From NCBI RefSeq assembly GCF_015350795.1, contig NZ_JADKSH010000002.1, positions 434,001-498,000 of the forward strand: a stretch of 64,000 nucleotides of DNA, read 5' to 3'. This DNA comes from Microbacterium sp. VKM Ac-2870. GTDB taxonomy: Bacteria > Actinomycetota > Actinomycetes > Actinomycetales > Microbacteriaceae. Positions 29,629 to 44,541 of the stretch are shown in pieces. Below the pieces are notes generated by a model. The model made no database searches. It had not been told where the DNA came from and saw nothing but the letters and a program-made list of their open reading frames with translations. Position numbers and translations under genes: made by a program. Within the stretch, counting starts at the first letter, position 1. Each line of letters begins with the position of its first letter.

Positions 29629-29835
29629 ATGCGAACTCGACTGTGCTCGAAGGTGGGCTGTGCCCGCGAGGCCGTGACGACCCTGACCTACGACTACGGC
29701 GACCAGATGGCCGCGCTCGGGCCTCTCGGCGCCGGCCGCGACCCGCACGCACACGACCTCTGCGCGATCCACACCGATCGGCTGTCGGTGCCCAAGGGAT
29801 GGGTCGTCGTGCGTCACGAGACGCTGCGCGTCTGA
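29629..29835 (+). CDS. DUF3499 small zinc-ribbon-like protein (Rv3258c-like)
   Basis: A 68-residue protein: [21 protein letters not shown] at the N-terminus and [17 protein letters not shown] further on match DUF3499. The two Cys of C-x4-C and the later C-x2-H form a plausible zinc ribbon. The start is fixed by the family N-terminus and by TACCGT seven bases upstream; longer upstream frame is not coding-like. In other actinobacteria a phosphomannomutase gene usually follows, but here ahcY does. Function is unknown. Confidence 0.85.
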   Translation: MRTRLCSKVGCAREAVTTLTYDYGDQMAALGPLGAGRDPHAHDLCAIHTDRLSVPKGWVVVRHETLRV

Positions 29836-29899
29836 GCGCACGCATCTGACGGACGCTTCACACGCGCACATACACACAGGCTCGCCGCCGCCGGAGTGC

Positions 29900-29905
29900 G
29901 AGAAT
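29900..29905 (+). promoter_or_regulatory. -10 element (GAGAAT) of ahcY
   Basis: GAGAAT six bases before the ATG at 29912, fitting the nAnnnT leaderless pattern. No SAH riboswitch-like leader is possible if transcription starts at the ATG. Confidence 0.4.
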
Positions 29906-29911
29906 GGGCGG

Positions 29912-31378
<1,467 letters not shown>

Positions 31379-31397
31379 ACCGCGAACATACCCGCTC

Positions 31398-31436
31398 CAC
31401 GCAGCGCTTCCCGTCTCGGGCGGGAGGCGCTGTGTG
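31398..31436 (+). terminator. Hairpin terminator after ahcY
   Basis: 16-bp stem with two G-T wobbles and a 7-base loop, 20 bases after the ahcY stop. It ends about 100 bases before the furA promoter. Confidence 0.6.
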
Positions 31437-31535
31437 CGTCGACGGCGCAATTCACAGATGCGTAGGGGACACAGACGAAACGCCCAGGCTCCGCTTGCAC
31501 AATCGTCGGGGACGAGGGAGTTCATCTCGTGTTTG

Positions 31536-31552
31536 TTTTGATCAGATCAAAA
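31536..31552. promoter_or_regulatory. FurA operator-like palindrome
   Basis: Perfect 8-1-8 palindrome, TTTTGATC-A-GATCAAAA, the most AT-rich patch for kilobases. It covers the -35 and spacer region of the furA promoter, where mycobacterial and Streptomyces FurA/FurS proteins bind to repress their own furA-katG operons. Autoregulation through this site is inferred. Confidence 0.7.
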
Positions 31553-31556
31553 TTAG

Positions 31557-34310
<2,754 letters not shown>

Positions 34311-34324
34311 ACGGCATCCGAGAT

Positions 34325-34359
34325 GAGTGGGGCCCTTCCCAACGGGAGGGGCCCCACTC
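34325..34359 (+). terminator. Hairpin terminator after katG
   Basis: 16-bp stem with one G-T pair and AAC loop (outer arm GAGTGGGGCCC pairs GGGCCCCACTC), 14 bases after the katG stop. It separates the peroxide operon from mtrA. Confidence 0.7.
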
Positions 34360-34394
34360 TCGTCGTGGCATTCGGTGCCATCCCAGCCGCGTCC

Positions 34395-34402
34395 GATACT
34401 GT
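34395..34402 (+). promoter_or_regulatory. Possible -10 element (GATACT/TACTGT) of mtrA
   Basis: Overlapping GATACT and TACTGT would give an mtrA leader of about 55 bases. No clear -35. Confidence 0.3.
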
Positions 34403-34461
34403 GTTCCTGCGCCCTGCCGCGTCTGCGGCATCCGGCCATCCCGAAGGACGAATCAGGCCAT

Positions 34462-35142
34462 ATGACTTCCCGCATCCTCGTTGTCGACGACGACGTCGCG
34501 CTCGCCGAGATGATCGGCATCGTGCTGCGCACCGAGGGCTTCGAACCGCTGTTCTGCGCCGACGGCACCGTGGCCGTGGGCGTATGGCGTGAGGAGCGCC
34601 CCGATCTGGTGCTCCTGGACCTCATGCTGCCGGGCATGGACGGCATTGAGATCTGCACCCTGATCAGGGCCGAATCCGGTGTGCCGATCATCATGCTCAC
34701 CGCTCGCACCGATACCGCCGATGTGGTGCGCGGACTCGAGTCGGGCGCTGACGACTACATCGTCAAGCCGTTCAATCCGAAGGAACTCGTCGCCCGCATC
34801 CGCACGCGGCTGCGGCCGGCAGCCGAGCCCGCCGGCGGCGACCTGCGCATCGGCGACGTGGTCGTCGACGTGGCTGCCCACGAGGTGCGACGTGCCGGCG
34901 AGGTCATCGCCTTGACGCCGTTGGAGTTCGAACTTCTCGTCGCCCTCGCCTCGAAGCCGCAGCAGGTGTTCTCGCGGGAGATGCTGTTGGAACAGGTGTG
35001 GGGCTACCACTACAAGGCCGACACCCGGCTCGTCAACGTCCACGTGCAGCGCCTTCGTGCCAAGGTCGAGATCGATCCCGACAACCCCCGGATCGTCATG
35101 ACGGTCCGCGGGGTGGGGTACCGCGCCGGCGCGGTGGTCTGA
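34462..35142 (+). CDS. mtrA: Response regulator MtrA
   Basis: Essential OmpR-family regulator of cell division and wall metabolism in actinobacteria. The 226-residue protein has acidic pocket residues at 9-11 (VVDDD), phospho-acceptor Asp53 in VLLDLMLPG, the ADDYIVKPF Lys near residue 102, and a winged-helix output domain from about residue 130 ending GVGYRAG. The start ATG at 34462 fits the family N-terminus MTSRILVVDDD. It heads the mtrA-mtrB-lpqB operon, with 10 bases to mtrB. Confidence 0.97.
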   Translation: MTSRILVVDDDVALAEMIGIVLRTEGFEPLFCADGTVAVGVWREERPDLVLLDLMLPGMDGIEICTLIRAESGVPIIMLTARTDTADVVRGLESGADDYIVKPFNPKELVARIRTRLRPAAEPAGGDLRIGDVVVDVAAHEVRRAGEVIALTPLEFELLVALASKPQQVFSREMLLEQVWGYHYKADTRLVNVHVQRLRAKVEIDPDNPRIVMTVRGVGYRAGAVV

Positions 35143-35152
35143 TCGGCTCGGA

Positions 35153-36823
35153 ATGAGCCCGCAGACCGCGAGCGTGCCGACGTTGACCGGCTGGCGCGAC
35201 TGGCGCAGCTGGCCGCGGCGCGTTCAGTACGCCTGGCGGCGCTCGCTGCGTTTTCGCACCCTGGTCATCACGATCGGGGCGACGGCGTCCGCCATCCTCA
35301 TCGCGTTCGTCGCCATGGCGCTCGCCATCCAGAACGACCTCTTCGAGTCGCGGGTGCAGCAGGTGCAGGAGTCGGTGCAGCGCGCCACCCAGTCCACGCA
35401 GCAGACCCTCGACGCCGCGCAGATCGACGGTGACGGCGCGGCGCTGCAATCGCTCTGGAATAACGCGACCGACTCGATCGCCCGCCAGGCCGGCACCGAC
35501 ATGATCGCGGCATTCCGCATCTCCGACGCACCCTCGTCGATCGCACCGCAGGACTTCCAGAAGGGGGGGCTGAACGCGACGCTGATCACCCCGGGGCTGC
35601 GCAGCGCCGTCCAGGCGGATGCCGAGAAGCGCTGGTGGCAGTCGGTGGGACTTCCCTCCGCCGACGGCACCAGCATCCCCGGAGTCGTGATCGGTCAGCA
35701 GATCCAGTTCCCCGAAGTGGGCGCCTACGAGTTCTACTTCGCCTACGACTTCGCCCCCGAGCAGCAGACGCTGCAGTTCGTGCAGATCACGCTCTGGCTG
35801 GTCGGAGCGGGCCTGGTGCTGTTGATCGCCGCCATCTCCTGGTTCGTCCTCCGGTCGGTGACCGTGCCGATCGCCGAAGCCGCGGAGACGAGTGCGACCC
35901 TGGCGGCGGGTGACCTGGCGGTGCGTCTTCCGGTACGCGGCGAGGATGAGTTCGCCACACTCGGACGCTCGTTCAACGCGATGGCCGACAGCATCGAGGC
36001 GCAGATCAAGGAGCTCGCGGAGCTGTCGATGGTGCAGCAGCGCTTCGTCTCGGACGTGTCGCACGAGCTGCGTACGCCGCTGACGACGATCCGACTCGCC
36101 AGCGACATGCTCAATGATCAACGCGAGAGCTTCGACCCCACGACCGCGCGTGCCGCCGAGCTCCTGCACGCCCAGGTGCAGCGATTCGAGACGCTGCTGA
36201 CCGATCTGTTGGAGATCAGCCGTTACGACGCCGGATCGGTGCAACTGGAGTACGAGCCGACGAGCCTCGCCCACCTCGCAGAAGACGTCATCGCCTCGAT
36301 GCAGCAGCTCGCCGATCAGCACGGCACCGACGTGCGCCTCGTCGCGCCCGGTGGCTACTCGCCCGTCGAGATGGACCCTCGTCGGGTGCGCCGCGTGGTG
36401 CGCAACCTGCTCGGCAACGCGATCGAGCACGGCGAAGGGCGGCCGATCGTCGTGACCGTCGACAGCAACCAACGCGCGGTGGCGATCGGTGTGCGCGACT
36501 ACGGGCTGGGGATGAGCGCCGCCGACGCGGAGCGCGTCTTCGATCGCTTCTGGCGCGCGGATCCCTCACGCAAGCGCACGATCGGGGGCACCGGGCTGGG
36601 GCTCTCGATCGCGCTCGGCGATGCGAAGCTGCACGGCGGCACGCTCGCGGTCTGGTCGGAACTCGGTCGCGGCACCAACTTCGTCCTCACCCTTCCCCGC
36701 CAGGGGCAGATTCTCGACGCCGCGTCGCCGCTGTCCGTCGACCCCGGGGACGACGGCGTCTCGCTCGACGATCTCGGTCTCACGCAGCCCATCACCGTCT
36801 TCGACAGGGGGACTCGCTCATGA
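35153..36823 (+). CDS. mtrB: Sensor histidine kinase MtrB
   Basis: Membrane partner of MtrA. The 556-residue protein has an N-terminal basic region, TM1 near residues 37-60, an extracytoplasmic domain of about 155 residues, TM2 near 217-240, a HAMP domain, the dimerisation/phospho-acceptor box with His304 in VSHELRTP, and the ATPase domain with N box RNLLGNAIEHGEG, G1 DYGLGM and G2 GTGLGLSI. The C-terminal tail beyond the kinase is acidic. The stop overlaps the lpqB ATG, so the three proteins are made together. Confidence 0.97.
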   Translation: MSPQTASVPTLTGWRDWRSWPRRVQYAWRRSLRFRTLVITIGATASAILIAFVAMALAIQNDLFESRVQQVQESVQRATQSTQQTLDAAQIDGDGAALQSLWNNATDSIARQAGTDMIAAFRISDAPSSIAPQDFQKGGLNATLITPGLRSAVQADAEKRWWQSVGLPSADGTSIPGVVIGQQIQFPEVGAYEFYFAYDFAPEQQTLQFVQITLWLVGAGLVLLIAAISWFVLRSVTVPIAEAAETSATLAAGDLAVRLPVRGEDEFATLGRSFNAMADSIEAQIKELAELSMVQQRFVSDVSHELRTPLTTIRLASDMLNDQRESFDPTTARAAELLHAQVQRFETLLTDLLEISRYDAGSVQLEYEPTSLAHLAEDVIASMQQLADQHGTDVRLVAPGGYSPVEMDPRRVRRVVRNLLGNAIEHGEGRPIVVTVDSNQRAVAIGVRDYGLGMSAADAERVFDRFWRADPSRKRTIGGTGLGLSIALGDAKLHGGTLAVWSELGRGTNFVLTLPRQGQILDAASPLSVDPGDDGVSLDDLGLTQPITVFDRGTRS

Positions 36824-38511
36824 CCCGTGTGCGTATGCGCGCCCTCGCGGCCGCTGTCGTCGTCGGCATCCTCTCTTTCGCACTCGCCGCGTGCGCGGGC
36901 CTGCCGACGTCGGGCCCGGTGAACCCGGGCGTTCGTATCGCCGACGACGGCGACGCCAACGACTTCGCGTTCATCCCCAAGGGGCCGGTCAAGGATGCGA
37001 CCCCGCAGCAGATCGTCGAGGGCTTCATCGCCGCCGGTACCGGTCCCAGCAACAATTGGGAGACGGCCCAGCAGTTCCTCGCGCCCGGCTTCAGGGGCAC
37101 GTGGAAGCCGCAGGCGGGGGTGACGGTGTACTCCGCCGGACAGCGGACCTTGCAGCAGGTGTCGACAGGGGAGTTCCTCCTCAGCGTCACCCCGGTGGCC
37201 ACGGTGGATGCCGCCGGTGAACTGTCCACGGCACCCGACGATGGGGCGATCCCCCTCTCGTTCAAGCTGGCGCAGCAGAGCGACGGTCAGTGGCGCATCA
37301 CCCAAGCGCCCGACGGGATCGTGCTCGATCAGACCCGTTTCACCACGGTCTTCGACGTCTACTCGCTGATGTACTTCGATCCGACGTGGACGTATCTCGT
37401 GCCCGACGTGCGGTGGTTCCCGCGGTATTACGCGGCGACGGACATCGCGGAGGCGCTCGTCGACGGCGCGCCCGCAGCGTGGTTGCGCGGTGCGGTCGTC
37501 AGCGCCTTCACCGACGGCGCGCGTCTCGAGCTGACCTCCGTGCCGCGACAGTCGAATGTCGCGCAGGTGACACTGCAAGATGGCGCACGCGCACTCGACC
37601 AGGTCGCGCTCAACCGCATGCAGACCCAGCTCGAGGCGAGCCTGAAGACCGCTGACATCACGGGCGTCGACATGTTGCTCCCCGGCGGCCAGCCGTTGAC
37701 GGCGCAGGCCGTCGACGTCCGCTCGACCGCGGTGGCATCGAATCCGCTCGTGCGCACCGCCACGGCGTTCGGGTTCGCGTCGGGCACCACCATTTCACCC
37801 ATCGGGGGACTGTCCGACGCGCTGATGTCGGTCGACGCCACCGACATCGAGGTGAACGCCGATCGCACGACGGCCGCCGTGCGAGACGCCTCCGGCGCCG
37901 TCGTTGCCGTGCACGCCGACCAACCGCTTCGACGTCTGGACACGCGATCGGGCCTCATCGCCCCGTCGATCGATCCGTCCGGGTACATCTGGTCGGTGCC
38001 GTCGGGCGCGCCGAGCGCTGTCAACGCCTATGCCCCGGACGGCACGGTCGTGCAGGTGGGTGGGGCATGGTCGGGTGCGTCGCAGATCCTCGCGCAGAGA
38101 GTGTCGCGCGACGGCACCCGGCTGGCGGCGGTGGTCCGCGACGGCGACCGCTACGTGGTGTGGGTCGCGGGTATCCAACGCGACCGCAACGGTGCGCCGA
38201 CGTCGATCGGAACACCCGAGAAAGTTCTCGAAACCCTCCCCGGTCCCGCGTCGGCGCTCACCTGGCTGGACGCCAGCACGCTCGGCGTGCTCGCCACCGA
38301 CGGAAGCGACGAGTTCCTCGACACCCTCACGGTCGGGGGCTTCGCCGCCACCGTTCGCACACCCGGCAACAGCAGGGCGGTCGCCGGCCAGACCAAAGAC
38401 GCGCGGCTGCTCGATGCCTCCGGCGAGCTGTACGCACAGCGTGTGGCCAACTGGCAGCAGATCCTCGGCGATGTCACCGTGCTCGCAGTGCAGCAGGGTG
38501 TGCCGCGCTGA
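36820..38511 (+). CDS. lpqB: Lipoprotein LpqB (MtrAB accessory protein)
   Basis: Extracytoplasmic lipoprotein that modulates MtrB in actinobacteria. Signal peptide with lipobox LAAC and lipidated Cys25; an N-terminal NTF2-like/GerMN-type region (YVTVYSAG, LVDGAPAAWLRGAVVSAF, LTSVPRQSNVAQVTLQDGA) and a C-terminal beta-propeller region (SRDGTRLAAVVRDGDRYVVWV, LDASTLGVLATDG). Total 563 residues, normal for the family. Translated with mtrB by an ATGA overlap. Confidence 0.96.
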   Translation: MTRVRMRALAAAVVVGILSFALAACAGLPTSGPVNPGVRIADDGDANDFAFIPKGPVKDATPQQIVEGFIAAGTGPSNNWETAQQFLAPGFRGTWKPQAGVTVYSAGQRTLQQVSTGEFLLSVTPVATVDAAGELSTAPDDGAIPLSFKLAQQSDGQWRITQAPDGIVLDQTRFTTVFDVYSLMYFDPTWTYLVPDVRWFPRYYAATDIAEALVDGAPAAWLRGAVVSAFTDGARLELTSVPRQSNVAQVTLQDGARALDQVALNRMQTQLEASLKTADITGVDMLLPGGQPLTAQAVDVRSTAVASNPLVRTATAFGFASGTTISPIGGLSDALMSVDATDIEVNADRTTAAVRDASGAVVAVHADQPLRRLDTRSGLIAPSIDPSGYIWSVPSGAPSAVNAYAPDGTVVQVGGAWSGASQILAQRVSRDGTRLAAVVRDGDRYVVWVAGIQRDRNGAPTSIGTPEKVLETLPGPASALTWLDASTLGVLATDGSDEFLDTLTVGGFAATVRTPGNSRAVAGQTKDARLLDASGELYAQRVANWQQILGDVTVLAVQQGVPR

Positions 38512-38598
38512 CGCGTGTCGCTTCCTCCCCGGCGTGGGTTCCTGCCGCGGTGTCCACCGATCGCTGCCGGCGCGGTGGATGTCGAACGTGGCGCCCTG

Positions 38599-38604
38599 GA
38601 CGCT
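38599..38604 (+). promoter_or_regulatory. -10-like element (GACGCT) of the ComF-family gene
   Basis: GACGCT six bases before the ATG at 38611, followed by GGGTGC, the same six-base spacer as at pdtaS. It supports the start choice more than it proves a promoter. Confidence 0.3.
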
Positions 38605-38610
38605 GGGTGC

Positions 38611-39282
38611 ATGACCGATGTCACGTCTCGCCCCGCCCGCCTTCGTGCCGTTCTCGGCGACGCGTGCGCGGGAGCACTCGCGCTGTTGCTGCCGGTCTGG
38701 TGCGCCGGATGCGACCGTCCTGACGTCGCGCTGTGCACCGAGTGTCGACGGCTCTTACGTCCGCGCGTGTGCCGCCGCCCGTTGACGGCGCAGATCGACG
38801 TGTTCTCGGCGCTGGATTTCGACGGTGTGCCCGCGCGCGTGGTGCGCGCGTTCAAAGAAGACGGTCGCACGGCGCTTGCACGTGCGCTCGGAACCGCGCT
38901 CGCCGCGGCTGCGGGTGAGGCTGTCGAGGCCACCGGGCACGATCCGTTGATCGTGCCCGTCCCGTCGTCGCGCCGTGCCTTCCGCCGTCGTGGCTACGAG
39001 ATCGCGGGGCTCTTGGCGCGCCGGGCAGGGCTGAGCCCGGTGCCGGCGCTCGTATCGCGCGGCACGGTCGCCGATCAGCGCGGTCTCGACCGACGCGGAC
39101 GCGCTGAGAACGTCGCCGGTAGCCTCCGTGCCCGTGGCGTGGCGGGGGTCGAGGTCATCGTCGTCGACGACGTGGTCACGACCGGGGCGACGCTGCGTGA
39201 AGCCGTTCGGGCGCTCTCCGACGACGGCGCACGGGTGGTGTCTGCCGTCACCGTCGCAGCCACGCCACGACACGCGCGGTAG
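38611..39282 (+). CDS. ComF/GntX-family phosphoribosyltransferase-like protein (Rv3242c-like)
   Basis: A 223-residue protein with an N-terminal zinc-finger-like CAGCDRPDVALCTECRRLL (C-x2-C...C-x2-C) and a type I PRTase core: IVPVPSSRRAFRRRGYEIA near residue 105 and the PRPP-binding VIVVDDVVTTGATL near 180. In competent bacteria ComF aids DNA uptake; in actinobacteria this gene sits between lpqB and hpf without known competence role. I prefer ATG 38611, just before the zinc finger, over a GTG at 38515 that nearly abuts lpqB; a -10-like hexamer six bases upstream supports it. Confidence 0.85.
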   Translation: MTDVTSRPARLRAVLGDACAGALALLLPVWCAGCDRPDVALCTECRRLLRPRVCRRPLTAQIDVFSALDFDGVPARVVRAFKEDGRTALARALGTALAAAAGEAVEATGHDPLIVPVPSSRRAFRRRGYEIAGLLARRAGLSPVPALVSRGTVADQRGLDRRGRAENVAGSLRARGVAGVEVIVVDDVVTTGATLREAVRALSDDGARVVSAVTVAATPRHAR

Positions 39283-39352
39283 CGCCGACATCATCGCATC
39301 CGCTCACCGTTCGCACCGGAGCTTCGGAGGTGACAGCGGGGCGGCATCCCGA

Positions 39353-39358
39353 TAGCGT
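39353..39358 (+). promoter_or_regulatory. -10 element (TAGCGT) of hpf
   Basis: TAGCGT about 65 bases before the hpf ATG. The predicted leader contains a GGGTCC...GGACCC inverted repeat directly upstream of the ribosome-binding site. Confidence 0.4.
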
Positions 39359-39408
39359 GGGAGAGACCAAGGCGAACTCAGGGTCCGCCCTTGACCGGAT
39401 GGACCCGG

Positions 39409-39423
39409 AACAAGGAGGTCAGG
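39409..39423 (+). promoter_or_regulatory. Strong ribosome-binding site of hpf
   Basis: AAGGAGGTCAGG before the ATG at 39424 is close to the full anti-Shine-Dalgarno complement, one of the two strongest in the window. It fixes the start over an in-frame ATG at 39391. Confidence 0.75.
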
Positions 39424-40086
39424 ATGGAAACCAGCATCGTTGGCGTGGGTGTGAGCATTTCCGATCGTTTCCGCACCGTCACCGAAGAGAAATCCGTCCG
39501 CATCGGAACGCTCGCGCCGCGCGCGCAGCGTCTCGACGTCAAGGTCACTCACCGTGCGTACCACAACGGCAGTCGCGAGGAGGAGACCGTCGAACTGACC
39601 GTCACGGGCAAGGGCCCGCTGGTGCGCGCCGAGGCCACCGACGGTGACAAGTTCACCGCACTGGACCTCGCTGTCGACAAGCTCGCCGAGCAGCTGCGCC
39701 GCGCCAAGGACAAGCGGGTCGACGCGCGCAACCACCCGCGCGGGGCCAAGCTCGACAAGGGCAGCGGCGCGCTCGAGGGAATCGATGTGCAACCGGCATC
39801 CGTCGAAACCCTGCGCGCGGTCGCGACGGGCGAGATCCCGATCGCCGTCAGCGACGAGAGCGAGGACGACTACACCCCCGTCGTCATCCGCACCAAGCAC
39901 TTCGACGCGGAGTGGATGACCGTCGAAGAAGCCGTCGACCGCATGGAGCTGGTCGGGCACGACTTCTTCCTCTTCATCGACGCCCGCACCGATCATCCGA
40001 GCGTCGTCTATCGCCGTAAGGGATGGGACTACGGCGTGATCTCGCTGACCGCGAGCGCTCCTCCGGTGCAGGAGCTCGCCTCCTGA
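39424..40086 (+). CDS. hpf: Long-form ribosome hibernation promoting factor
   Basis: Binds the 30S subunit and dimerises 70S ribosomes into inactive 100S particles in stationary phase. The 220-residue protein has the N-terminal S30AE domain (residues 1 to about 105, VSISDRFRTVTEEKSVRI, DLAVDKLAEQLRRAKDK), a charged linker and the C-terminal long-HPF dimerisation domain (VVIRTKHFDAEWMTVEEAVDRMELVGHDFFLFID). Order lpqB, ComF-like, hpf, secA is conserved in actinobacteria. Two hairpins follow before the convergent gene. Confidence 0.96.
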   Translation: METSIVGVGVSISDRFRTVTEEKSVRIGTLAPRAQRLDVKVTHRAYHNGSREEETVELTVTGKGPLVRAEATDGDKFTALDLAVDKLAEQLRRAKDKRVDARNHPRGAKLDKGSGALEGIDVQPASVETLRAVATGEIPIAVSDESEDDYTPVVIRTKHFDAEWMTVEEAVDRMELVGHDFFLFIDARTDHPSVVYRRKGWDYGVISLTASAPPVQELAS

Positions 40087-40097
40087 CCGACATCCCG

Positions 40098-40117
40098 CCC
40101 CTCCGGAATCGGAGGGG
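40098..40117. terminator. First hairpin after hpf
   Basis: Perfect 8-bp stem (CCCCTCCG, GAAT loop, CGGAGGGG), 11 bases after the hpf stop and touching the larger hairpin. Confidence 0.55.
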
Positions 40118-40164
40118 ATGAACAGAATCGGATGCCGCAACGCGCGGCATCCGATTCTGTTCAT
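40118..40164. terminator. 21-bp perfect hairpin between convergent genes
   Basis: Arms 40118-40138 and 40144-40164 are perfect reverse complements over 21 bases with a 5-base AACGC loop. It lies between hpf and the convergent coiled-coil gene and can terminate from both sides. No U-tract on either side. Confidence 0.75.
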
Positions 40165-40200
40165 GTGGGCCGACTCTGATGAAGGCCGAGCCCGCGGAAC

Positions 40201-41532
40201 TCAGTCGAAGATGCCGTCCAGGATGCTGCCGATCACGAGCCCGCCCAGGATGCCGCCGACCATGTCGCCGCCCGCGCCGCCGCGGCGCCCGCCGCCCCAG
40301 CCGCCGCCGTCGCCCCAGCCGCCGTCGTTCGGTCGGGAGGAGTCGATGTCGCGCTGGGCCAGCTGCAGAGCCTCCGCCGCGAGCTGTCCGCACCGGCGGG
40401 CATCGGCCAATGCGCGTTCGCGGTCGTCCTCGGCGATCGGCTGCCCGGCGAGAGCTCCCAGGTCGAGGCGGATGCGCTCGGCTTCGGCCAGGCGCGTGCG
40501 CGCATCGGCGCCGATCCAGCCGCGGTGACCCGAGATCACGCTGCGCGCGACACCGAGCTGGCGGTCGGCATCGTCGATGGCGTGACGCACGTGAGACTCG
40601 GGGGGCACCGGGTTGGCGATGCGCGCGCGAGCGGTGGCGACCGCGGCATCCAGGGCCGCATTGGCTTCCCGCAGGCGGGTGAGCTCGCCGAAAGGATCGG
40701 GCAGTCCGCCCGCGGGGGTCAGCGCCAGCAGTTCCTTCTCGAGCGTCGTCATCGCCGCACCGACGGCGGGCACCTGGGCGAGCTCGCGAGCCACCACCAG
40801 GTCGCCACGCGAGTCGTCGACGATCGCATCGAGCGTCGATTCGGCGCGCAGCGCCTCGACCTCGAACGCATCGACGGCGTCGAGCAGAGTCGTCGCGCGG
40901 CGCACCGCCTCGATGGCGGTCTCCAGGGCGAGGTTCGCCTGCTCGCGCTGACCCGACTCGCGGCGGGCCGTCGAGACATCAGCGCCGTGCGTCGCGAACG
41001 CGAACAGCTGGGCGGCCTCCGCGGCGTTCTTCTCGACCCGGCGGACGGCCTCGGGGGAGTAGCGGGTGCGCACGCGCTCGACGGTCGCTTCGGCGCGCGG
41101 CAGTCGCTGGGTGCCGCGGGCGACCTCGTCCCGGATGCCGGCGATGATCTCGGGGCCACGGCGAGCTCGGGTGATGGGTTCGGCGAGCGCCTGCAGTCGA
41201 TCATCGAGCAGATCTTGCGCCCAGTCGCACAGCTGGATGATGCGTGCGTTGCGCGTGCGCAACTCCTCGACGGTGTCGGGGATGTGGTCGTGGTTGAGCT
41301 GATTCAGCTGGAATGCCTCGCCGAGATGGCGGCGCACGGCTTCCAGCGCATCGCGCAGGCCGCTTGTCGCATCGCGTCCCAGCTCGATCTCGGCGTACGT
41401 CAGTTCGTCTTCGGTCGTGCGCTGTCGCTCGTCGATGGCGACGAGGGCGGCATCGGCACGGCGTCCGAGCTCGGCATCCTCCGCCGCCTGCTGCTGCCTG
41501 TCCTGCTTGCGTGCGCCCCAGAATCCCGCCAT
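40201..41532 (-). CDS. Coiled-coil protein with Gly-rich C-terminus, function unknown
   Basis: A 443-residue, mostly helical and charged protein (QQQAAEDAELGRRADAALVAIDERQRTTEDEL and many heptad-like stretches through residue 385) ending in a Gly/Trp/Arg-rich tail (GGWGDGGGWGGGRRGG) and a short hydrophobic segment GGILGGLVIGSILDGIF. The tail resembles the end of actinobacterial TPM-domain proteins, but no TPM domain is present. No signal peptide. It stands alone on the minus strand between hpf and secA. A TAGGAT -10 six bases upstream supports the start. I do not assign a function; a membrane- or envelope-associated scaffold is one possibility. Confidence 0.75.
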   Translation of the reverse strand: MAGFWGARKQDRQQQAAEDAELGRRADAALVAIDERQRTTEDELTYAEIELGRDATSGLRDALEAVRRHLGEAFQLNQLNHDHIPDTVEELRTRNARIIQLCDWAQDLLDDRLQALAEPITRARRGPEIIAGIRDEVARGTQRLPRAEATVERVRTRYSPEAVRRVEKNAAEAAQLFAFATHGADVSTARRESGQREQANLALETAIEAVRRATTLLDAVDAFEVEALRAESTLDAIVDDSRGDLVVARELAQVPAVGAAMTTLEKELLALTPAGGLPDPFGELTRLREANAALDAAVATARARIANPVPPESHVRHAIDDADRQLGVARSVISGHRGWIGADARTRLAEAERIRLDLGALAGQPIAEDDRERALADARRCGQLAAEALQLAQRDIDSSRPNDGGWGDGGGWGGGRRGGAGGDMVGGILGGLVIGSILDGIFD

Positions 41533-41538
41533 GTCACG

Positions 41539-41544
41539 ATCCTA
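41539..41544 (-). promoter_or_regulatory. -10 element (TAGGAT) of the coiled-coil gene
   Basis: Minus-strand TAGGAT six bases before the ATG at 41532, predicting a leaderless transcript divergent from secA. Confidence 0.5.
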
Positions 41545-41592
41545 TGCGCGTCGTTTCGAGGTCTCACGCAGCTAAGCAATGTCACAGCCAGG

Positions 41593-41598
41593 TAACAT
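41593..41598 (+). promoter_or_regulatory. -10 element (TAACAT) of secA
   Basis: TAACAT about 80 bases before the secA GTG; the leader carries GGAG seven bases before the start. Confidence 0.4.
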
Positions 41599-41676
41599 GG
41601 GCCCCGTATGCCGCGACTGCGTGCGCGGCTCCGGTGACATCGCACGTCGCCCGCACCCGATAGATGGAGATGCTTC

Positions 41677-44472
<2,796 letters not shown>

Positions 44473-44529
44473 CCAGCGCGAGAAGAGGGTGGGGCCACCG
44501 GAGGTCCATTGGCTCGGTCGCCGCGGCGA

Positions 44530-44535
44530 TATCCT
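44530..44535 (+). promoter_or_regulatory. -10 element (TATCCT) of the aminotransferase gene
   Basis: TATCCT six bases before the ATG at 44542; it supports that start over an ATG at 44509. Confidence 0.5.
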
Positions 44536-44541
44536 GATCCG

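Noticed and set aside
29836-29911. SAM- or SAH-responsive riboswitch before ahcY
   Set aside because: Only 76 bases, no matching fold seen, and the -10 six bases before the ATG leaves no leader.
40098-40164. Inverted repeats as insertion-sequence ends or a CRISPR repeat
   Set aside because: No transposase, no target duplication and no repeat-spacer periodicity; position between convergent genes fits terminators.
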